Shown here: one piece after another, positions 55,153-64,000 of the stretch
Layout of the letters: each line of letters starts with the position of its first letter
Position numbering within the stretch: the stretch's first letter is position 1
Source: Streptomyces muensis
GTDB taxonomy: Bacteria > Actinomycetota > Actinomycetes > Streptomycetales > Streptomycetaceae
Length of the DNA: 64,000 bases
NCBI RefSeq assembly: GCF_021474425.1
Contig: NZ_JAKEIP010000021.1
Location: 1-64,000, forward strand
Direction of reading: 5' to 3'
Notes under the pieces: generated by a model
Databases searched by the model: none
Told to the model about the DNA's origin: nothing
The model's input: the letters and a program-made list of their open reading frames with translations, nothing else
Translations under genes and position numbers: made by a program

Positions 55153-56231
55153 CGAACATGACGCAACAGGCTGAGCCGGCGGTGACCACACCGCCGGCCC
55201 CCGGCCCCGGCAAGGAATCCGACGGGCGGACCCAGCAGCGGCCACTGGCGCTGCGCCTCCTCGCCCGGCCCGAGGTCGGTGTCTTCCTCGGCGCCGTCGC
55301 GGTGCTGATCTTCTTCCTCATCACGGCTCCGGCCGTGCGTGACGGCAGCTCGATGGCGAACATCCTGTACCAGTCGTCGACCATCGGGATCATGGCACTG
55401 CCGGTCGCGCTGCTGATGATCGGCGGCGAGTTCGACCTGTCGGCCGGTGTCGCGGTGATCACGTCGGCGCTGACGGCCAGCATGACCGCCTACCAGCTCA
55501 GCATGAACGTGTGGGTCGGCGTGATCGTCGCCCTGATCGTGTCCCTCGCGATCGGCCTGTTCAACGGCTGGCTGCTGGTCAAGACCGGACTCCCCAGCTT
55601 CCTGGTCACCCTCGGCACGTTCCTGATCCTCCAGGGCGTGAACCTCGCGGTCACCAAGCTGATCACCGGCAACGTCGCCACGGACGACATCAGCGACATG
55701 GACGGCTTCGACCAGGCCAAGGCGCTGTTCGCCTCGTCCTTCGACGTCGGCGGCGTCAACGTGAAGATCACGGTGGTGTGGTGGCTGGTCTTCGCGGCGC
55801 TGGCCACGTGGGTGCTGTTGCGTACCAAGTACGGCAACTGGATCTTCGCGGTCGGCGGCAACAAGGAGTCCTCCCGGGCCGTCGGTGTGCCGGTGACGTT
55901 CACCAAGATCTCGCTGTTCATGCTGGTCGGCTTCGGTGCCTGGTTCGTCGGCATGCACCAGCTGTTCTCCTTCAACACCGTGCAGTCCGGCGAGGGCGTC
56001 GGGCAGGAGCTCATCTACATCGCCGCGGCCGTGATCGGCGGCTGTCTGCTGACCGGCGGTGCCGGTTCGGCGATCGGCCCGGTCTTCGGTGCCTTCATGT
56101 TCGGCATGGTCCAGCAGGGCATCGTCTACGCCGGCTGGAACCCCGACTGGTTCAAGGCCTTCCTCGGCGTGATGCTCCTCGGCGCCGTCCTCATCAATCT
56201 GTGGGTCCAGCGCACAGCGACCAGGAGGTGA
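55149..56231 (+). CDS. Sugar ABC transporter permease (RbsC/FrcC-like)
   Basis: This 360-residue membrane protein of the branched BPD_transp_2 family has eight to ten hydrophobic helices, with [28 protein letters not shown] and [28 protein letters not shown] segments typical of ribose/fructose/inositol permeases. The first 45 residues are a hydrophilic cytoplasmic extension. The GTG at 55149 overlaps the upstream stop. It forms the channel for the importer with the next gene's ATPase. Confidence 0.93.
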   Translation: MTNMTQQAEPAVTTPPAPGPGKESDGRTQQRPLALRLLARPEVGVFLGAVAVLIFFLITAPAVRDGSSMANILYQSSTIGIMALPVALLMIGGEFDLSAGVAVITSALTASMTAYQLSMNVWVGVIVALIVSLAIGLFNGWLLVKTGLPSFLVTLGTFLILQGVNLAVTKLITGNVATDDISDMDGFDQAKALFASSFDVGGVNVKITVVWWLVFAALATWVLLRTKYGNWIFAVGGNKESSRAVGVPVTFTKISLFMLVGFGAWFVGMHQLFSFNTVQSGEGVGQELIYIAAAVIGGCLLTGGAGSAIGPVFGAFMFGMVQQGIVYAGWNPDWFKAFLGVMLLGAVLINLWVQRTATRR

Positions 56232-56236
56232 CCAGA

Positions 56237-57145
56237 ATGACCACCGAGAAGACCGGCACACACGGTGCCATCCTCCAGGACAAGGCCCCGGAGAAGGACG
56301 CCCCGATCGTCGAACTGCGCGGCGCGGGCAAGGCCTACGGCAACATCCGCGCCCTGCACGGCGTGGACCTGAAGGTGTTCCCCAACCAGGTCACCTGCGT
56401 CCTCGGCGACAACGGCGCCGGCAAGTCCACCCTCATCAAGATCATCTCCGGCCTGCACCAGCACACCGAGGGCGAGTTCCTCGTCGACGGCGAAGCGGTC
56501 CGCTTCTCCACCCCGCGCGAAGCCCTCGACCGCGGTATCGCGACCGTCTACCAGGACCTCGCCGTGGTCCCGCTGATGCCGGTGTGGCGCAACTTCTTCC
56601 TCGGCTCCGAGATGACCAAGGGCCCCTGGCCGCTGCGCCGTCTCGACATCGAGAGGATGAAGAAGACCGCCGACCAGGAACTGCGCAACATGGGCATCGT
56701 CCTGGACGACCTGGAACAGCCCATCGGCACCCTCTCCGGCGGACAGCGCCAGTGCGTGGCCATCGCCCGCGCCGTCTACTTCGGCGCCCGCGTCCTCATC
56801 CTGGACGAGCCCACCGCCGCCCTCGGCGTCAAGCAGTCCGGCGTGGTCCTGAAGTACATCGCCGCCGCCCGCGAGAAGGGCCTCGGCGTCATCTTCATCA
56901 CCCACAACCCCCACCACGCCTACATGGTCGGCGACCACTTCAGCGTCCTGCGCCTGGGCACCATGGAGCTGAACGCCTCCCGCGCCGACGTCAGCCTCGA
57001 AGAACTCACCAACCACATGGCCGGCGGCACCGAACTCGCCGCGCTCAAGCACGAGCTGAGCCAGGTCCGCGGCGTCGACGTCGAGGAACTCCCCGAAGAG
57101 GAAGACCTCACCGCACCCGTGGCGTCCACCGAAGGGAAGTCCTGA
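56237..57145 (+). CDS. Sugar ABC transporter ATP-binding protein (single-domain)
   Basis: This 302-residue ABC ATPase has Walker [10 protein letters not shown] (about 58-66), Q-loop near VYQDL, signature [14 protein letters not shown] and Walker [13 protein letters not shown]. Importers of this permease type often have a double ATPase of about 500 residues; here a single domain is used, as in FrcA-type systems, so it must form a homodimer. The C-terminal 40 residues are an acidic tail. It starts 5 bases after the permease stop. Confidence 0.94.
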   Translation: MTTEKTGTHGAILQDKAPEKDAPIVELRGAGKAYGNIRALHGVDLKVFPNQVTCVLGDNGAGKSTLIKIISGLHQHTEGEFLVDGEAVRFSTPREALDRGIATVYQDLAVVPLMPVWRNFFLGSEMTKGPWPLRRLDIERMKKTADQELRNMGIVLDDLEQPIGTLSGGQRQCVAIARAVYFGARVLILDEPTAALGVKQSGVVLKYIAAAREKGLGVIFITHNPHHAYMVGDHFSVLRLGTMELNASRADVSLEELTNHMAGGTELAALKHELSQVRGVDVEELPEEEDLTAPVASTEGKS

Positions 57146-57146
57146 C

Positions 57147-58049
57147 ATGGCCCCCGCGCTCGACCGAATCCGGGTCGGCTCCGCCCCCGACTCCTGGGGC
57201 GTCTGGTTCCCCGACGACCCCGTACAGGTGCCCTGGGAACGCTTCCTCGACGAGGTCTCCGAGGCCGGCTACGACTGGATAGAACTCGGCCCGTACGGCT
57301 ATCTCCCCACCGACCCGGCCCGCCTCACCGACGAGATCGACAAGCGGAACCTCAAGGTGTCGGCCGGCACGATCTTCACCGGACTGCACCGCGGCCCCTC
57401 CGTCTGGGAGTCCACCTGGGAGCACGTCAGCGAGGTCGCCTCGCTCACCCAGGCCATGGGCGCGAAGCACCTGGTGGTCATCCCGTCGTTCTGGCGGGAC
57501 GACAAGACCGCCGAGATCCTGGAGCCGCCGGAGCTCACCGGCGAGCAGTGGGCCCATCTGACCAAGGGCATGGAGCGCCTCGGTCACGAGGTGAAGGAGC
57601 GGTTCGGCCTCGACATCGTCGTGCACCCGCACGCCGACACCCACATCGACACCGAGGCCCACGTCGAGCGCTTCCTCGACTCGACCGACTCCGACCTGGT
57701 CAACCTCTGCCTGGACACCGGTCACTACGCCTACTGCGGCGGCGACAGCGTCAAGCTGATCGAGACCTACGGCGAGCGCATCGGCTATCTGCACCTCAAG
57801 CAGGTCGACCCGGAGATCCTCGCGGACGTGGTCAAGAACGAGATCCCGTTCGGCCCCGCCGTCCAGCGCGGCGTGATGTGCGAACCCCCGGCGGGCGTAC
57901 CGGAGTTGGGCCCGGTCCTGACGGCGGCACAGAAGCTCAACGTGGACCTGTTCGCGATCGTCGAGCAGGACATGTACCCCTGCGAGCCGGACAAGCCGCT
58001 GCCCATCGCGGTCCGCACCCGTAAGTTCCTGAGGTCCTGCGGCGCCTGA
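57147..58049 (+). CDS. Xylose-isomerase-like TIM barrel, probable inosose dehydratase (IolE-like)
   Basis: This 300-residue AP-endonuclease-2/sugar-isomerase fold protein has VGSAPDSWGVWFPDDPVQVPWERFLDEVSEAGYDWIELGPYGYLP at the N-terminus. Probable metal ligands lie in VVHPHADTHIDT, LDTGHYAYCGGD, YLHLKQVD and FAIVEQDMY. Members of this group in inositol clusters are IolE (2-keto-myo-inositol dehydratase), IolH or IolI. No other IolE is in the window and the pathway needs one, so dehydratase is the best guess. It starts one base after the ATPase stop. Confidence 0.85.
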   Translation: MAPALDRIRVGSAPDSWGVWFPDDPVQVPWERFLDEVSEAGYDWIELGPYGYLPTDPARLTDEIDKRNLKVSAGTIFTGLHRGPSVWESTWEHVSEVASLTQAMGAKHLVVIPSFWRDDKTAEILEPPELTGEQWAHLTKGMERLGHEVKERFGLDIVVHPHADTHIDTEAHVERFLDSTDSDLVNLCLDTGHYAYCGGDSVKLIETYGERIGYLHLKQVDPEILADVVKNEIPFGPAVQRGVMCEPPAGVPELGPVLTAAQKLNVDLFAIVEQDMYPCEPDKPLPIAVRTRKFLRSCGA

Positions 58050-58085
58050 CGGCCGCCTGACGACCCGAAAGGACGGCCGATCACC

Positions 58086-59111
58086 ATGACCCAGCGTCCA
58101 CACACGCTCGGAGTGGCGGTCATCGGTACCGGAAAGATGGGCGCCGACCATGTGCGCCGCGTCCAGGAGGTCACCAGCGGGGCACGGGTGACCGCCGTCG
58201 TGGACGTCGACGCGGAACGCGCCAAAGCGGTCGCCGCCCGCGTCGACGGCTGCACCGCCCACACCGACCCGGCCGCCGCGATGGCGGCGGCCGACGTCGA
58301 CGCGGTGATCGTCGCCTCACCGGGCCCCGCCCACGAGGCGGCCCTCCTCGCCGCCTTCGAGCACGACCTGCCGGTCCTGTGCGAGAAGCCGCTCACACCC
58401 GACGCCGCCGCCGCGCTGCGGGTCATGGAGGCCGAGCAGAAGCTCGGTCATCGCCGCGTCCAGGTGGGCTTCATGCGGCGCTACGACGCCGAGTACATGA
58501 AGCTCAAGTCCCTCCTGGAGACTGGCCAGTTGGGCCGCCCCCTGATGCTGCACAACCGGCACCGCAACGTCGCCAGCCCGCCCGGCTGGACGTCCGAGAT
58601 GCTCATCAACGACTCCGTGACCCACGAGATGGACGTGACCCGCTGGCTCCTCGGCCACGAGATCACATCCGTCACCGTGCTCACCCCGACGCCGTCCGGC
58701 AACGCGCCGGACGGCATCCGCGACCCGCAGTTCGTCCTCTTCGAGACCGACGGCGGCGCGATCGTCGACGTCGAGATCTACGTCAACTGCGGCTTCGGCT
58801 ACCAGGTCCAGGCCGAGGTCGTCTGCGAACGCGGCACCGCCCGCGTCGGCGACGGCCACGCCATGGTCACCAACGCGGCCGGCCGCTGGGGCGGCATCAT
58901 CGCCCAGGACTACATCGAGCGGTTCGCCGACGCCTACGACCGTGAGGTCCAGGCCTGGGTGGACGCCACCCGGCGTGGCGAGATCACCGGCCCCAGCGCG
59001 TGGGACGGGTACGCCGTGGCCGCGGTGTGCGAGGCGGGCGTACGGGCGCTGGAGGAGGGCGGCCGGGTCGCGGTGGACCTGGTGGACCGGCCGACGCTGT
59101 ACCAGGACTGA
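58086..59111 (+). CDS. Gfo/Idh/MocA dehydrogenase, inositol 2-dehydrogenase-like
   Basis: This 341-residue NAD(P)-dependent dehydrogenase has the Rossmann loop GTGKMG (about 15-20), CEKPL (the catalytic lysine of the family, about residue 101) and a C-terminal domain with [17 protein letters not shown] carrying the H-x-x-D pair. It probably oxidises myo- or scyllo-inositol to an inosose. Two further Gfo/Idh proteins lie across the terminator, so the window encodes three and their division of substrates is unclear. Confidence 0.9.
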   Translation: MTQRPHTLGVAVIGTGKMGADHVRRVQEVTSGARVTAVVDVDAERAKAVAARVDGCTAHTDPAAAMAAADVDAVIVASPGPAHEAALLAAFEHDLPVLCEKPLTPDAAAALRVMEAEQKLGHRRVQVGFMRRYDAEYMKLKSLLETGQLGRPLMLHNRHRNVASPPGWTSEMLINDSVTHEMDVTRWLLGHEITSVTVLTPTPSGNAPDGIRDPQFVLFETDGGAIVDVEIYVNCGFGYQVQAEVVCERGTARVGDGHAMVTNAAGRWGGIIAQDYIERFADAYDREVQAWVDATRRGEITGPSAWDGYAVAAVCEAGVRALEEGGRVAVDLVDRPTLYQD

Positions 59112-59113
59112 CA

Positions 59114-59163
59114 AGAACGGCTGGGCGCCGGGGAGTTCGCGCTCCCCGGCGCCCAGCCGTTCT
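59114..59163. terminator. Strong bidirectional terminator between convergent inositol operons
   Basis: Arms 59114-59135 and 59142-59163 are perfect 22-base reverse complements around a 6-base loop (TTCGCG). It begins 2 bases after the stop of the rightward operon and ends 8 bases before the stop of the leftward one. Confidence 0.93.
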
Positions 59164-59171
59164 CCGTCAGC

Positions 59172-60188
59172 TCACAGAGCCGTACGCGGACGCGGCTCGA
59201 ACCCCGCCGCCCGGTAGGCCTCGTCGATCAGAGACATCGTCGCCAGCGCGTCGTCCGCGTCCAGCGGGAGCGGCACGTCCCGGCGGATGTGCGCGGCGAG
59301 CGCCTCCAGCTGGTAGGTGTACGACGAGCGCGTGCCGAGCCGCTCCGTCCGCTCGCCGTCCGCCGTACGCACCACGACGCGGTCGTCCAGGTGCGGCAGC
59401 ACGAAGTTCGGCGCGAGCGCCTCACCCGCCGAGCCGACGATCCGGCAGCTCATCTCCAGCTCGCCGTACGCCATGTGGCAGCGTGCCGACGCGGTCGCCC
59501 CGCCGGGGAACTCCAGCTCGGCGTCCAGCCACTCGTCGACGCCCGGCGCTCCCGCCCGCTCCCCGCCGCGAGCGGAGACCAGCCGCGGCGCGCCGCCCGC
59601 CCACGGCGCGAGCATCCGCACCGCGTGCAGGCTGTAGCAGCCCAGGTCCATCACGGCGCCGCCCGCGAGCGGCAGCGACCAGCGCGGGTCGGCGTCACCG
59701 GGCGCCGGGATCGCGACCAGCGTCTCCACCCGCTTCAGCTCGCCCAGTTCACCGCTTTCGAGGATCTCGTGCAGGCGCCGGGTGACCGGGTGGAAGAGGT
59801 AGTGGAAGGCCTCCATGAAGACCGTCCCGGCCTTCGCCGCCGCCTCCCGCACCTCTGCCGCCTCCTCGGCGTTGCTCGCCGACGGCTTCTCCGTCAGGAC
59901 GTGCTTGCCGGCCGCGAGCGCGGCGAGGTTCCACGGCCCGTGCAGACCGTTGGCGAGCGGGTTGTAGACGACCTCGACGTCGGGGTCGGCGAGCAGGTCC
60001 GCGTACGAGTCCACCACCCGCTCCACGTCGTGCTCGTCGGCGAACGCCTCGGCGCGGGACCGGTCGCGCGCGGCCACCGCGACGAGGCGGTGGCCGGTCG
60101 TGCGGGCCGGGCCGACGAGGGACAGTTCCGTGATGCGTGCCGCGCCCAGTACTCCGATGCGCAGTGGTTCCCGGCCCGAGTCGCTCAT
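59172..60188 (-). CDS. Gfo/Idh/MocA family oxidoreductase
   Basis: This 338-residue protein has the Rossmann loop GAARIT in LRIGVLGAARI, the lysine motif LTEKPSASNAEEA and EAFHYLFHPVTRRLHEIL typical of dihydrodiol/1,5-anhydrofructose-type family members. This differs from IolG (CEKP), so it probably acts on another polyol or sugar. The ATG at 60188 overlaps the stop of iolG (ATGA), so it is co-translated with an inositol dehydrogenase. It is the last gene of the leftward operon. Confidence 0.9.
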   Translation of the reverse strand: MSDSGREPLRIGVLGAARITELSLVGPARTTGHRLVAVAARDRSRAEAFADEHDVERVVDSYADLLADPDVEVVYNPLANGLHGPWNLAALAAGKHVLTEKPSASNAEEAAEVREAAAKAGTVFMEAFHYLFHPVTRRLHEILESGELGELKRVETLVAIPAPGDADPRWSLPLAGGAVMDLGCYSLHAVRMLAPWAGGAPRLVSARGGERAGAPGVDEWLDAELEFPGGATASARCHMAYGELEMSCRIVGSAGEALAPNFVLPHLDDRVVVRTADGERTERLGTRSSYTYQLEALAAHIRRDVPLPLDADDALATMSLIDEAYRAAGFEPRPRTAL

Positions 60189-61189
60189 CCCTGCCGTACC
60201 TCCTCGATCGTCACCGGACGGTGCTCGTGCAGGGACAGTGTGCACGCGTCGGCGATCCAGCCGGCCTCCAGCGCGTCCTCGATGGTGCACGGGGAGGGCC
60301 GGGTGCCGGCCACGACCTCGGTGAACGCGGTGAGTTCGGCGCGGTAGGCCGCGGTGAAGCGGTCCATGAAGAAGTCGTGCGGGGTACCCGCCGGGAAGGT
60401 CACGCCGGGCTCGACCGAGCGCAGCGGCAGCTTGTCCTCCAGGCCGACGGCGATGGAGTCCGTAAAGCCGTGGATCTCCATGCGGACGTCGTAACCCCGG
60501 GCGTTGTGGCGGGAGTTGGAGACCACCGCGATCGTGCCGTCGTCCAGGGTGAGGATCGCGCCGGTGGTGTCGGCGTCGCCGGCCTCCTTGATGTAGTCGG
60601 CGCCCCTGTTGCCGCCGACGGCGTACACCTCGGTCACCTCGCGGCCGGTCACCCAGCGGATGATGTCGAAGTCGTGCACCGAGCAGTCCCGGAAGATGCC
60701 ACCGGAGGCGGCGATGTACGCGGCCGGCGGCGGCGCCGGGTCCAGCGTGGTCGAGCGGACGGTGTGCAGCTTGCCGAGCTCGCCGCTCTGCACGGCGGCG
60801 CGGGCGTTGACGAATCCGGTGTCGAAGCGGCGGTTGTAGCCGATCTGGATCGGCACGCCCTTGCCCTGGACGGCCTTCAGAACCTCGACGCCCTCGCTCA
60901 TGGTCTTGGCGACGGGCTTCTCGCAGAAGACGGGGATGCCGGCCTCGACGCCGGCCAGGATCAGTGCCGGGTGGGCGTCGGTCGCCGCGGCGACGACGAT
61001 GCCGTCCACGCCTGCGGCCAGCAGGGCCTCCGGCGAGTCCACGACCTCGGCCCCGAACCGATCGGCGGCGGCCTTGGCGGCCTCGGCGAAGGGGTCGGTG
61101 ACGACGAGGGAGTCGACCGCGTCGAGTCCGGACAGGGTCTCGGCGTGGAAGGCGCCGATGCGGCCGAGGCCGAGGATTCCGATACGCAT
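60185..61189 (-). CDS. iolG: Inositol 2-dehydrogenase
   Basis: This 334-residue Gfo/Idh/MocA enzyme oxidises myo-inositol to 2-keto-myo-inositol with NAD+. It has GLGRIG (about 7-12), VFCEKPVAKT with the catalytic lysine (about 96), IQIGYNRRFD and DCSVHDFDIIRWVTGREV with the H-x-x-D catalytic pair. The closest of the three dehydrogenases here to classical IolG. I chose the ATG at 61189 (MRIGILG) with GGAG just upstream, though the spacing is short; 61207 is the alternative. Confidence 0.92.
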   Translation of the reverse strand: MRIGILGLGRIGAFHAETLSGLDAVDSLVVTDPFAEAAKAAADRFGAEVVDSPEALLAAGVDGIVVAAATDAHPALILAGVEAGIPVFCEKPVAKTMSEGVEVLKAVQGKGVPIQIGYNRRFDTGFVNARAAVQSGELGKLHTVRSTTLDPAPPPAAYIAASGGIFRDCSVHDFDIIRWVTGREVTEVYAVGGNRGADYIKEAGDADTTGAILTLDDGTIAVVSNSRHNARGYDVRMEIHGFTDSIAVGLEDKLPLRSVEPGVTFPAGTPHDFFMDRFTAAYRAELTAFTEVVAGTRPSPCTIEDALEAGWIADACTLSLHEHRPVTIEEVRQG

Positions 61190-61230
61190 TAGCTCCGCTG
61201 CTTTCATGGTGTGTGGTTGCTGTTCGTTGC

Positions 61231-61291
61231 CGGGGCTCCGCCCCGGACCCCGTCGCCCTTCGGGCTCGTCCTCAAACGCCGGACGGGCTGA
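61231..61291. repeat. Streptomyces-type interspersed palindromic repeat
   Basis: CGGGGCTCCGCCCCGG and later CCCTTCGGGCTCG and CTCAAACGCCGGACGGGCTG form the GC-rich compound palindrome found many times in Streptomyces genomes between genes. Here it lies between iolG and the SDR gene inside the operon; it can fold into two hairpins. Confidence 0.75.
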
Positions 61292-61292
61292 T

Positions 61293-62069
61293 TCAGTCCA
61301 GGCCGCCCAAGACGTTCTGGTCCCAGTCGATCACCGACCCGGTGACCACCCCGGATCGGTCCGACAACAGGAAGACCACGAAGTCGGCGATTTCGTCCGG
61401 CTGGCCCAGCTTGCCCATCGGCAGCCGGGCGGCAGCCTCCTCCCGCCAGTCGTCCCCGGCCCCGTGGAACGCCTTCTGCGTCGCGTCCTCACCCTCCGTC
61501 GCGGTCCACCCGATGTTCAGGCCGTTGATCCGGACCCGGTCCCACCGGTGGGCGTGCGCGGCGTTACGGGTCAGCCCGATGAGGCCGGCCTTGGCGGAGA
61601 CGTACGGCGCGAGGAACGGCTGCCCGCCGTGCGCCGAGGACGTGATGATGTTGACGATCGTGCCGGGGGCCTTGCGCGCGACCATGTCGGAGACGGCCGC
61701 CTGCATGGCGAAGAACGGCGCCTTGAGGTTGATCGCGATGTGCTGGTCGAACAGCTCGGGCGTGGTGTCGAGCAGCGTGCCCCGGGACGTCAGCCCCGCC
61801 GAGTTGACCAGGCAGTCGATCCGCCCGTACGCGTCGACGACCTCGGCGACGGAGGCCTTCGCCTGCTCGGCGTCCGACAGGTCGGCCCGCACGAACATGG
61901 CCTTGCCGCCTTCGGCGGCGAGTTCGGCCACCAGGGCTTCACCGGGCTCGGCGCGCCGCCCCGTGACCGCCACGACCGCACCTTCGCGCACCGCGGTCCG
62001 CGCGATGGCGGCGCCCACGCCCTGGCTGCCGCCGTTGACGAGGACGACCTTGTCGTCGAGAAGTCCCAT
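61293..62069 (-). CDS. Short-chain dehydrogenase/reductase of the inositol locus
   Basis: This 258-residue classical SDR has cofactor loop GGSQGVG (about 13-19), the NSAG motif, serine in ITSSAHGG, and catalytic YxxxK in APYVSAKAGLIG (Y and K spaced correctly). It oxidises or reduces a polyol or keto-inositol. It lies between the dioxygenase gene and iolG. The C-terminal GSVIDWDQNVLGGLD is unusual for the family and may shape the substrate site. Confidence 0.92.
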   Translation of the reverse strand: MGLLDDKVVLVNGGSQGVGAAIARTAVREGAVVAVTGRRAEPGEALVAELAAEGGKAMFVRADLSDAEQAKASVAEVVDAYGRIDCLVNSAGLTSRGTLLDTTPELFDQHIAINLKAPFFAMQAAVSDMVARKAPGTIVNIITSSAHGGQPFLAPYVSAKAGLIGLTRNAAHAHRWDRVRINGLNIGWTATEGEDATQKAFHGAGDDWREEAAARLPMGKLGQPDEIADFVVFLLSDRSGVVTGSVIDWDQNVLGGLD

Positions 62070-62105
62070 GTCTGTCCGGGTCCTTTCAGCTCTGGTCGGC
62101 TCGGT

Positions 62106-63272
62106 TCAGCTCTGGCGCCGCTCGGCGCCGGCCCGCAGCTCGTCCCGCAGAGCCTCGGGGGTCCATCCCTCGCGCAGCGCACGCCGTACGACGTCCGCCT
62201 GGCTGGGCGGGGCCAGCCCGTCCACCGGCGGGTCGCTGTCGAGGTTGGTGGGGAAGGGGTAGCCCTCGGCGCTCGCGGCGATCACGTTCGCCGCCCACGC
62301 CTCGTCGGCGCCCGCATCCTTGCGCTGGAGCAGCACCGGGTACACGGCGTTGGCGACGGCCTCGCGGTCCACCGTCTCCATGGCCCGCCCGAACGCGGAG
62401 GACACCTGGAGGAGGTTCGCCATACGGCGGATGTCCGCCGACCGGTTGGTGCCGGCCGCGTGGAACAGTGCCGGGTTGAAGAAGGCCGCGTCGCCCTTGG
62501 CGAGCGGCAGCTGGACGTGGCGGTCCTCGAAGTACGCCTGGAACTCGGGCAGTCGCCACGCCAGGTAGCCGGGCTCGTACCGCTGCGAGTACGGCAGGTA
62601 CATCGTCGGCCCGGACTCCACCGGCATGTCGCCGTGCGCGACGGCGCCCTGGAGGGTGAGCACGGGGGAGAGGACGTGGACATGGGCCGGGTAGGCGGCC
62701 GCGACCTCGTTGGACAGGAAGCCCAGGTGGTAGTCGCGGTGCGCGGTCTGCGCCGCGCCGCCCGGGTTGACCACGTTCACCTGCGAGGTGACCTGGTAGC
62801 CGGGCCCGAGCCAGGCGGTCGAGACCAGGGCCAGGATGTCGTTGGCGTAGTAGTCGGCGAAGGCCTCGGGGTCGTACAGGGCCACCTTCTCCAGCGCGTT
62901 CCAGACCCGGTCGTTGGCGCCCGGCTTGGCGAAGTGGTCCCCGGCGTCCGCGCCCGAGGCGCGCTGCTCGGCGATCAGGGCGTCGAACACGGCGCTGAGC
63001 CGGTCGACGGTCCCCGGGTCCGGGAAGGCGCCCTGGAAGACGACGACGCCGGGTCCGTCGGTGAGCGCGCGGACCAGTTCGGCCCGTACCGCACGGACGT
63101 CGTCGGCCTCGCGCAGACGGTCGCTGTCGTAGACCAGGACTTCGCGCTCCACGCGGGAGGCGTACGGGTAGTCGGCGAGGTCGGTCGTCCGCTCCACGAG
63201 CTCCCGGAAGTCGGCGAGGTCGCAGTCGTGCTCGGACAGCCAGGCCCGGCGGTGTGCGGCGGTGAAGGACAT
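62106..63272 (-). CDS. Phytanoyl-CoA-dioxygenase-family Fe(II)/2-oxoglutarate oxygenase
   Basis: This 388-residue protein of the PhyH group has the jelly-roll core with iron ligands likely in TAHRDYHLGF (HxD) and a distal histidine in ALFHAAGTNRS, followed by the 2-oxoglutarate arginine in NRS/IRR. Such enzymes hydroxylate or demethylate small molecules. It is the first gene of the leftward operon containing an SDR and iolG and is divergent from a LacI regulator, so its substrate is probably a polyol or inositol derivative. This is inference from context. Confidence 0.87.
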   Translation of the reverse strand: MSFTAAHRRAWLSEHDCDLADFRELVERTTDLADYPYASRVEREVLVYDSDRLREADDVRAVRAELVRALTDGPGVVVFQGAFPDPGTVDRLSAVFDALIAEQRASGADAGDHFAKPGANDRVWNALEKVALYDPEAFADYYANDILALVSTAWLGPGYQVTSQVNVVNPGGAAQTAHRDYHLGFLSNEVAAAYPAHVHVLSPVLTLQGAVAHGDMPVESGPTMYLPYSQRYEPGYLAWRLPEFQAYFEDRHVQLPLAKGDAAFFNPALFHAAGTNRSADIRRMANLLQVSSAFGRAMETVDREAVANAVYPVLLQRKDAGADEAWAANVIAASAEGYPFPTNLDSDPPVDGLAPPSQADVVRRALREGWTPEALRDELRAGAERRQS

Positions 63273-63314
63273 CGGTGTCCTCTCGGTGACAGGGGCGACT
63301 CAGCGCTGCCATTC

Positions 63315-63326
63315 TTGTCATGACAA
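63315..63326. promoter_or_regulatory. Palindrome TTGTCATGACAA, probable LacI-type operator
   Basis: A perfect 12-base palindrome lies midway between the divergent dioxygenase gene (63272) and the LacI-family gene (63380). LacI-type proteins bind such centrally symmetric sites. It could control both directions. Confidence 0.7.
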
Positions 63327-63379
63327 TCCCGTCGAACAACCAGCAGCCGCCCATCAAAAACCCCTCAAGGAGCCGTCCC

Positions 63380-64000
63380 GTGGGCCACCCCTTCCCGATC
63401 CGGGAAATCGCACGTCAGGCGGGCCTGAGCGAGGCCACCGTGGACCGGGTCCTGAACGGCAGGGGAGGGGTGCGCGAGAGCACCGCGCGGGAGGTCCAGC
63501 AGGCGATAGCCGACCTGGACCGGCAGCGCACCCAGGTCCGCCTCGTCGGCCGTACCTTCATGATCGACATGGTGGTGCAGGCACCCGAGCGGTTCACCAC
63601 CGCCGTACGCGCCGCCCTGGAGACCGAGCTGCCGTCGCTGCACCCGGCCGTCGTGCGCTCCCGCTTCCACTTCCGGGAGACCGGGCCGATACCCGAGCTG
63701 ACCCGGACGCTGGACCGCATAGCCCGGCGCGGCTCGCAGGGCGTGATCCTCAAGGCCCCCGACGTCCCCGAGGTCACCGCCGCCGTCGCCCGGCTCGCGG
63801 AGGCCGGCATCCCGGTGGTGACCCTGGTGACCGACCTGCCCTCCACCGCACGCCTCGCCTATGTCGGCATCGACAACCGGGCCGCCGGTGCGACCGCCGC
63901 GTACCTCATGGGCCAGTGGCTCGGCGACCGCCCCGGCAATGTGCTGACCAGCCTCAGCAGCGGCTTCTTCCGCAACGAGGAGGAGCGCGAGATGGGCTTC
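63380..64000 (+). CDS. LacI-family transcriptional regulator (partial, runs off the window)
   Basis: The first 207 residues are present. The N-terminal helix-turn-helix reads FPIREIARQAGLSEATVDRVLNGRGGVRESTAREVQQAI (about 5-43), followed by the periplasmic-binding-like sensor domain with YVGIDNRAAGATAAYLMGQWLG. The GTG at 63380 has AAGGAG at 63367-63372. It is divergent from the dioxygenase-SDR-iolG operon with a palindrome between, so it is the likely repressor, induced by an inositol or related sugar. Confidence 0.92.
   Translation, partial: MGHPFPIREIARQAGLSEATVDRVLNGRGGVRESTAREVQQAIADLDRQRTQVRLVGRTFMIDMVVQAPERFTTAVRAALETELPSLHPAVVRSRFHFRETGPIPELTRTLDRIARRGSQGVILKAPDVPEVTAAVARLAEAGIPVVTLVTDLPSTARLAYVGIDNRAAGATAAYLMGQWLGDRPGNVLTSLSSGFFRNEEEREMGF

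Noticed and set aside
61231..61291. Transcription terminator inside the leftward operon
   Set aside because: The sequence is the common Streptomyces interspersed repeat, and genes on both sides read the same way; termination is possible but not shown.
60861..63323. 820-residue plus-strand ORF
   Set aside because: It is the shadow of iolG, SDR and dioxygenase genes, which have clear domains and start sites on the other strand.

Overview
The window looks like a piece of a Streptomyces (or close relative) chromosome. GC is very high and codon third positions are GC-saturated, so nearly every gene casts long antisense ORF shadows. It also carries a conservon, two DUF574-type methyltransferases, many leaderless or GTG/TTG-started genes, and a full myo-inositol catabolic locus. 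No replication origin, CRISPR array, prophage, polyketide/peptide assembly line or intact transposon was seen.

Layout. 0-2.1 kb: the 3' part of a conservon (roadblock, DUF742, GTPase) with a GAF protein. 2.2-7.7 kb: threonine degradation to glycine and acetyl-CoA (tdh-kbl), two regulators, an acetyltransferase and two small genes, DUF1877 and yjbR/mmcQ, both preceded by DNA-damage-type promoter motifs. 7.8-9.5 kb: a tRNA-Pro(GGG) with terminator, then a rifampicin monooxygenase gene (rox) with a rifamycin-associated element upstream. 9.5-17 kb: NUDIX protein, a split FluG-like pair (amidohydrolase plus glutamine-synthetase-like ligase), a DUF574 methyltransferase, a lipoprotein, and a divergent response-regulator/histidine-kinase pair.

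17.0-24.0 kb: a tightly coupled operon of unrecognised function. It encodes an XRE-cupin regulator, an M24 peptidase-fold enzyme with one metal ligand replaced, an E1 alpha/beta keto-acid dehydrogenase without E2, an amidohydrolase, a bicupin and a short SDR. This is the best candidate here for an undescribed catabolic system. 24-28.8 kb: ordinary chromosomal genes (second DUF574 methyltransferase, HhH glycosylase-like protein, Dps, lipase-like hydrolase, thiolase).

28.8-36.3 kb: an accessory, decaying stretch. It holds a nonsense-interrupted pseudogene, a cut-off ORF opposite a PadR gene, an HxlR/MBL pair, a scar where an FtsX-type permease fragment abuts a histidine-kinase tail, an MFS/ArsR pair and an IS630 transposase remnant. 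36.3-46.8 kb: TauE transporter, HAD phosphatase, secreted alpha/beta hydrolase, EmrB-type exporter with a C-terminal extension, cobF, DUF309 protein, a second identical tRNA-Pro(GGG), a lipoprotein, a NUDIX hydrolase, an aldo/keto reductase with a MerR-type promoter, and a double-DUF427 protein.

46.8-64 kb: the inositol locus. A leftward operon (iolC, Cgl0159-type aldolase, iolB, iolD, mmsA, gntR) diverges from a rightward one (ABC importer, IolE-like TIM barrel, Gfo/Idh dehydrogenase) across a region with a 17-bp inverted repeat carrying a TTGACA -35 box on each side. The rightward operon ends in a strong terminator facing a second leftward set (phytanoyl-CoA-dioxygenase-like enzyme, SDR, iolG, Gfo/Idh), which is divergent from a LacI-type regulator cut off by the window end.
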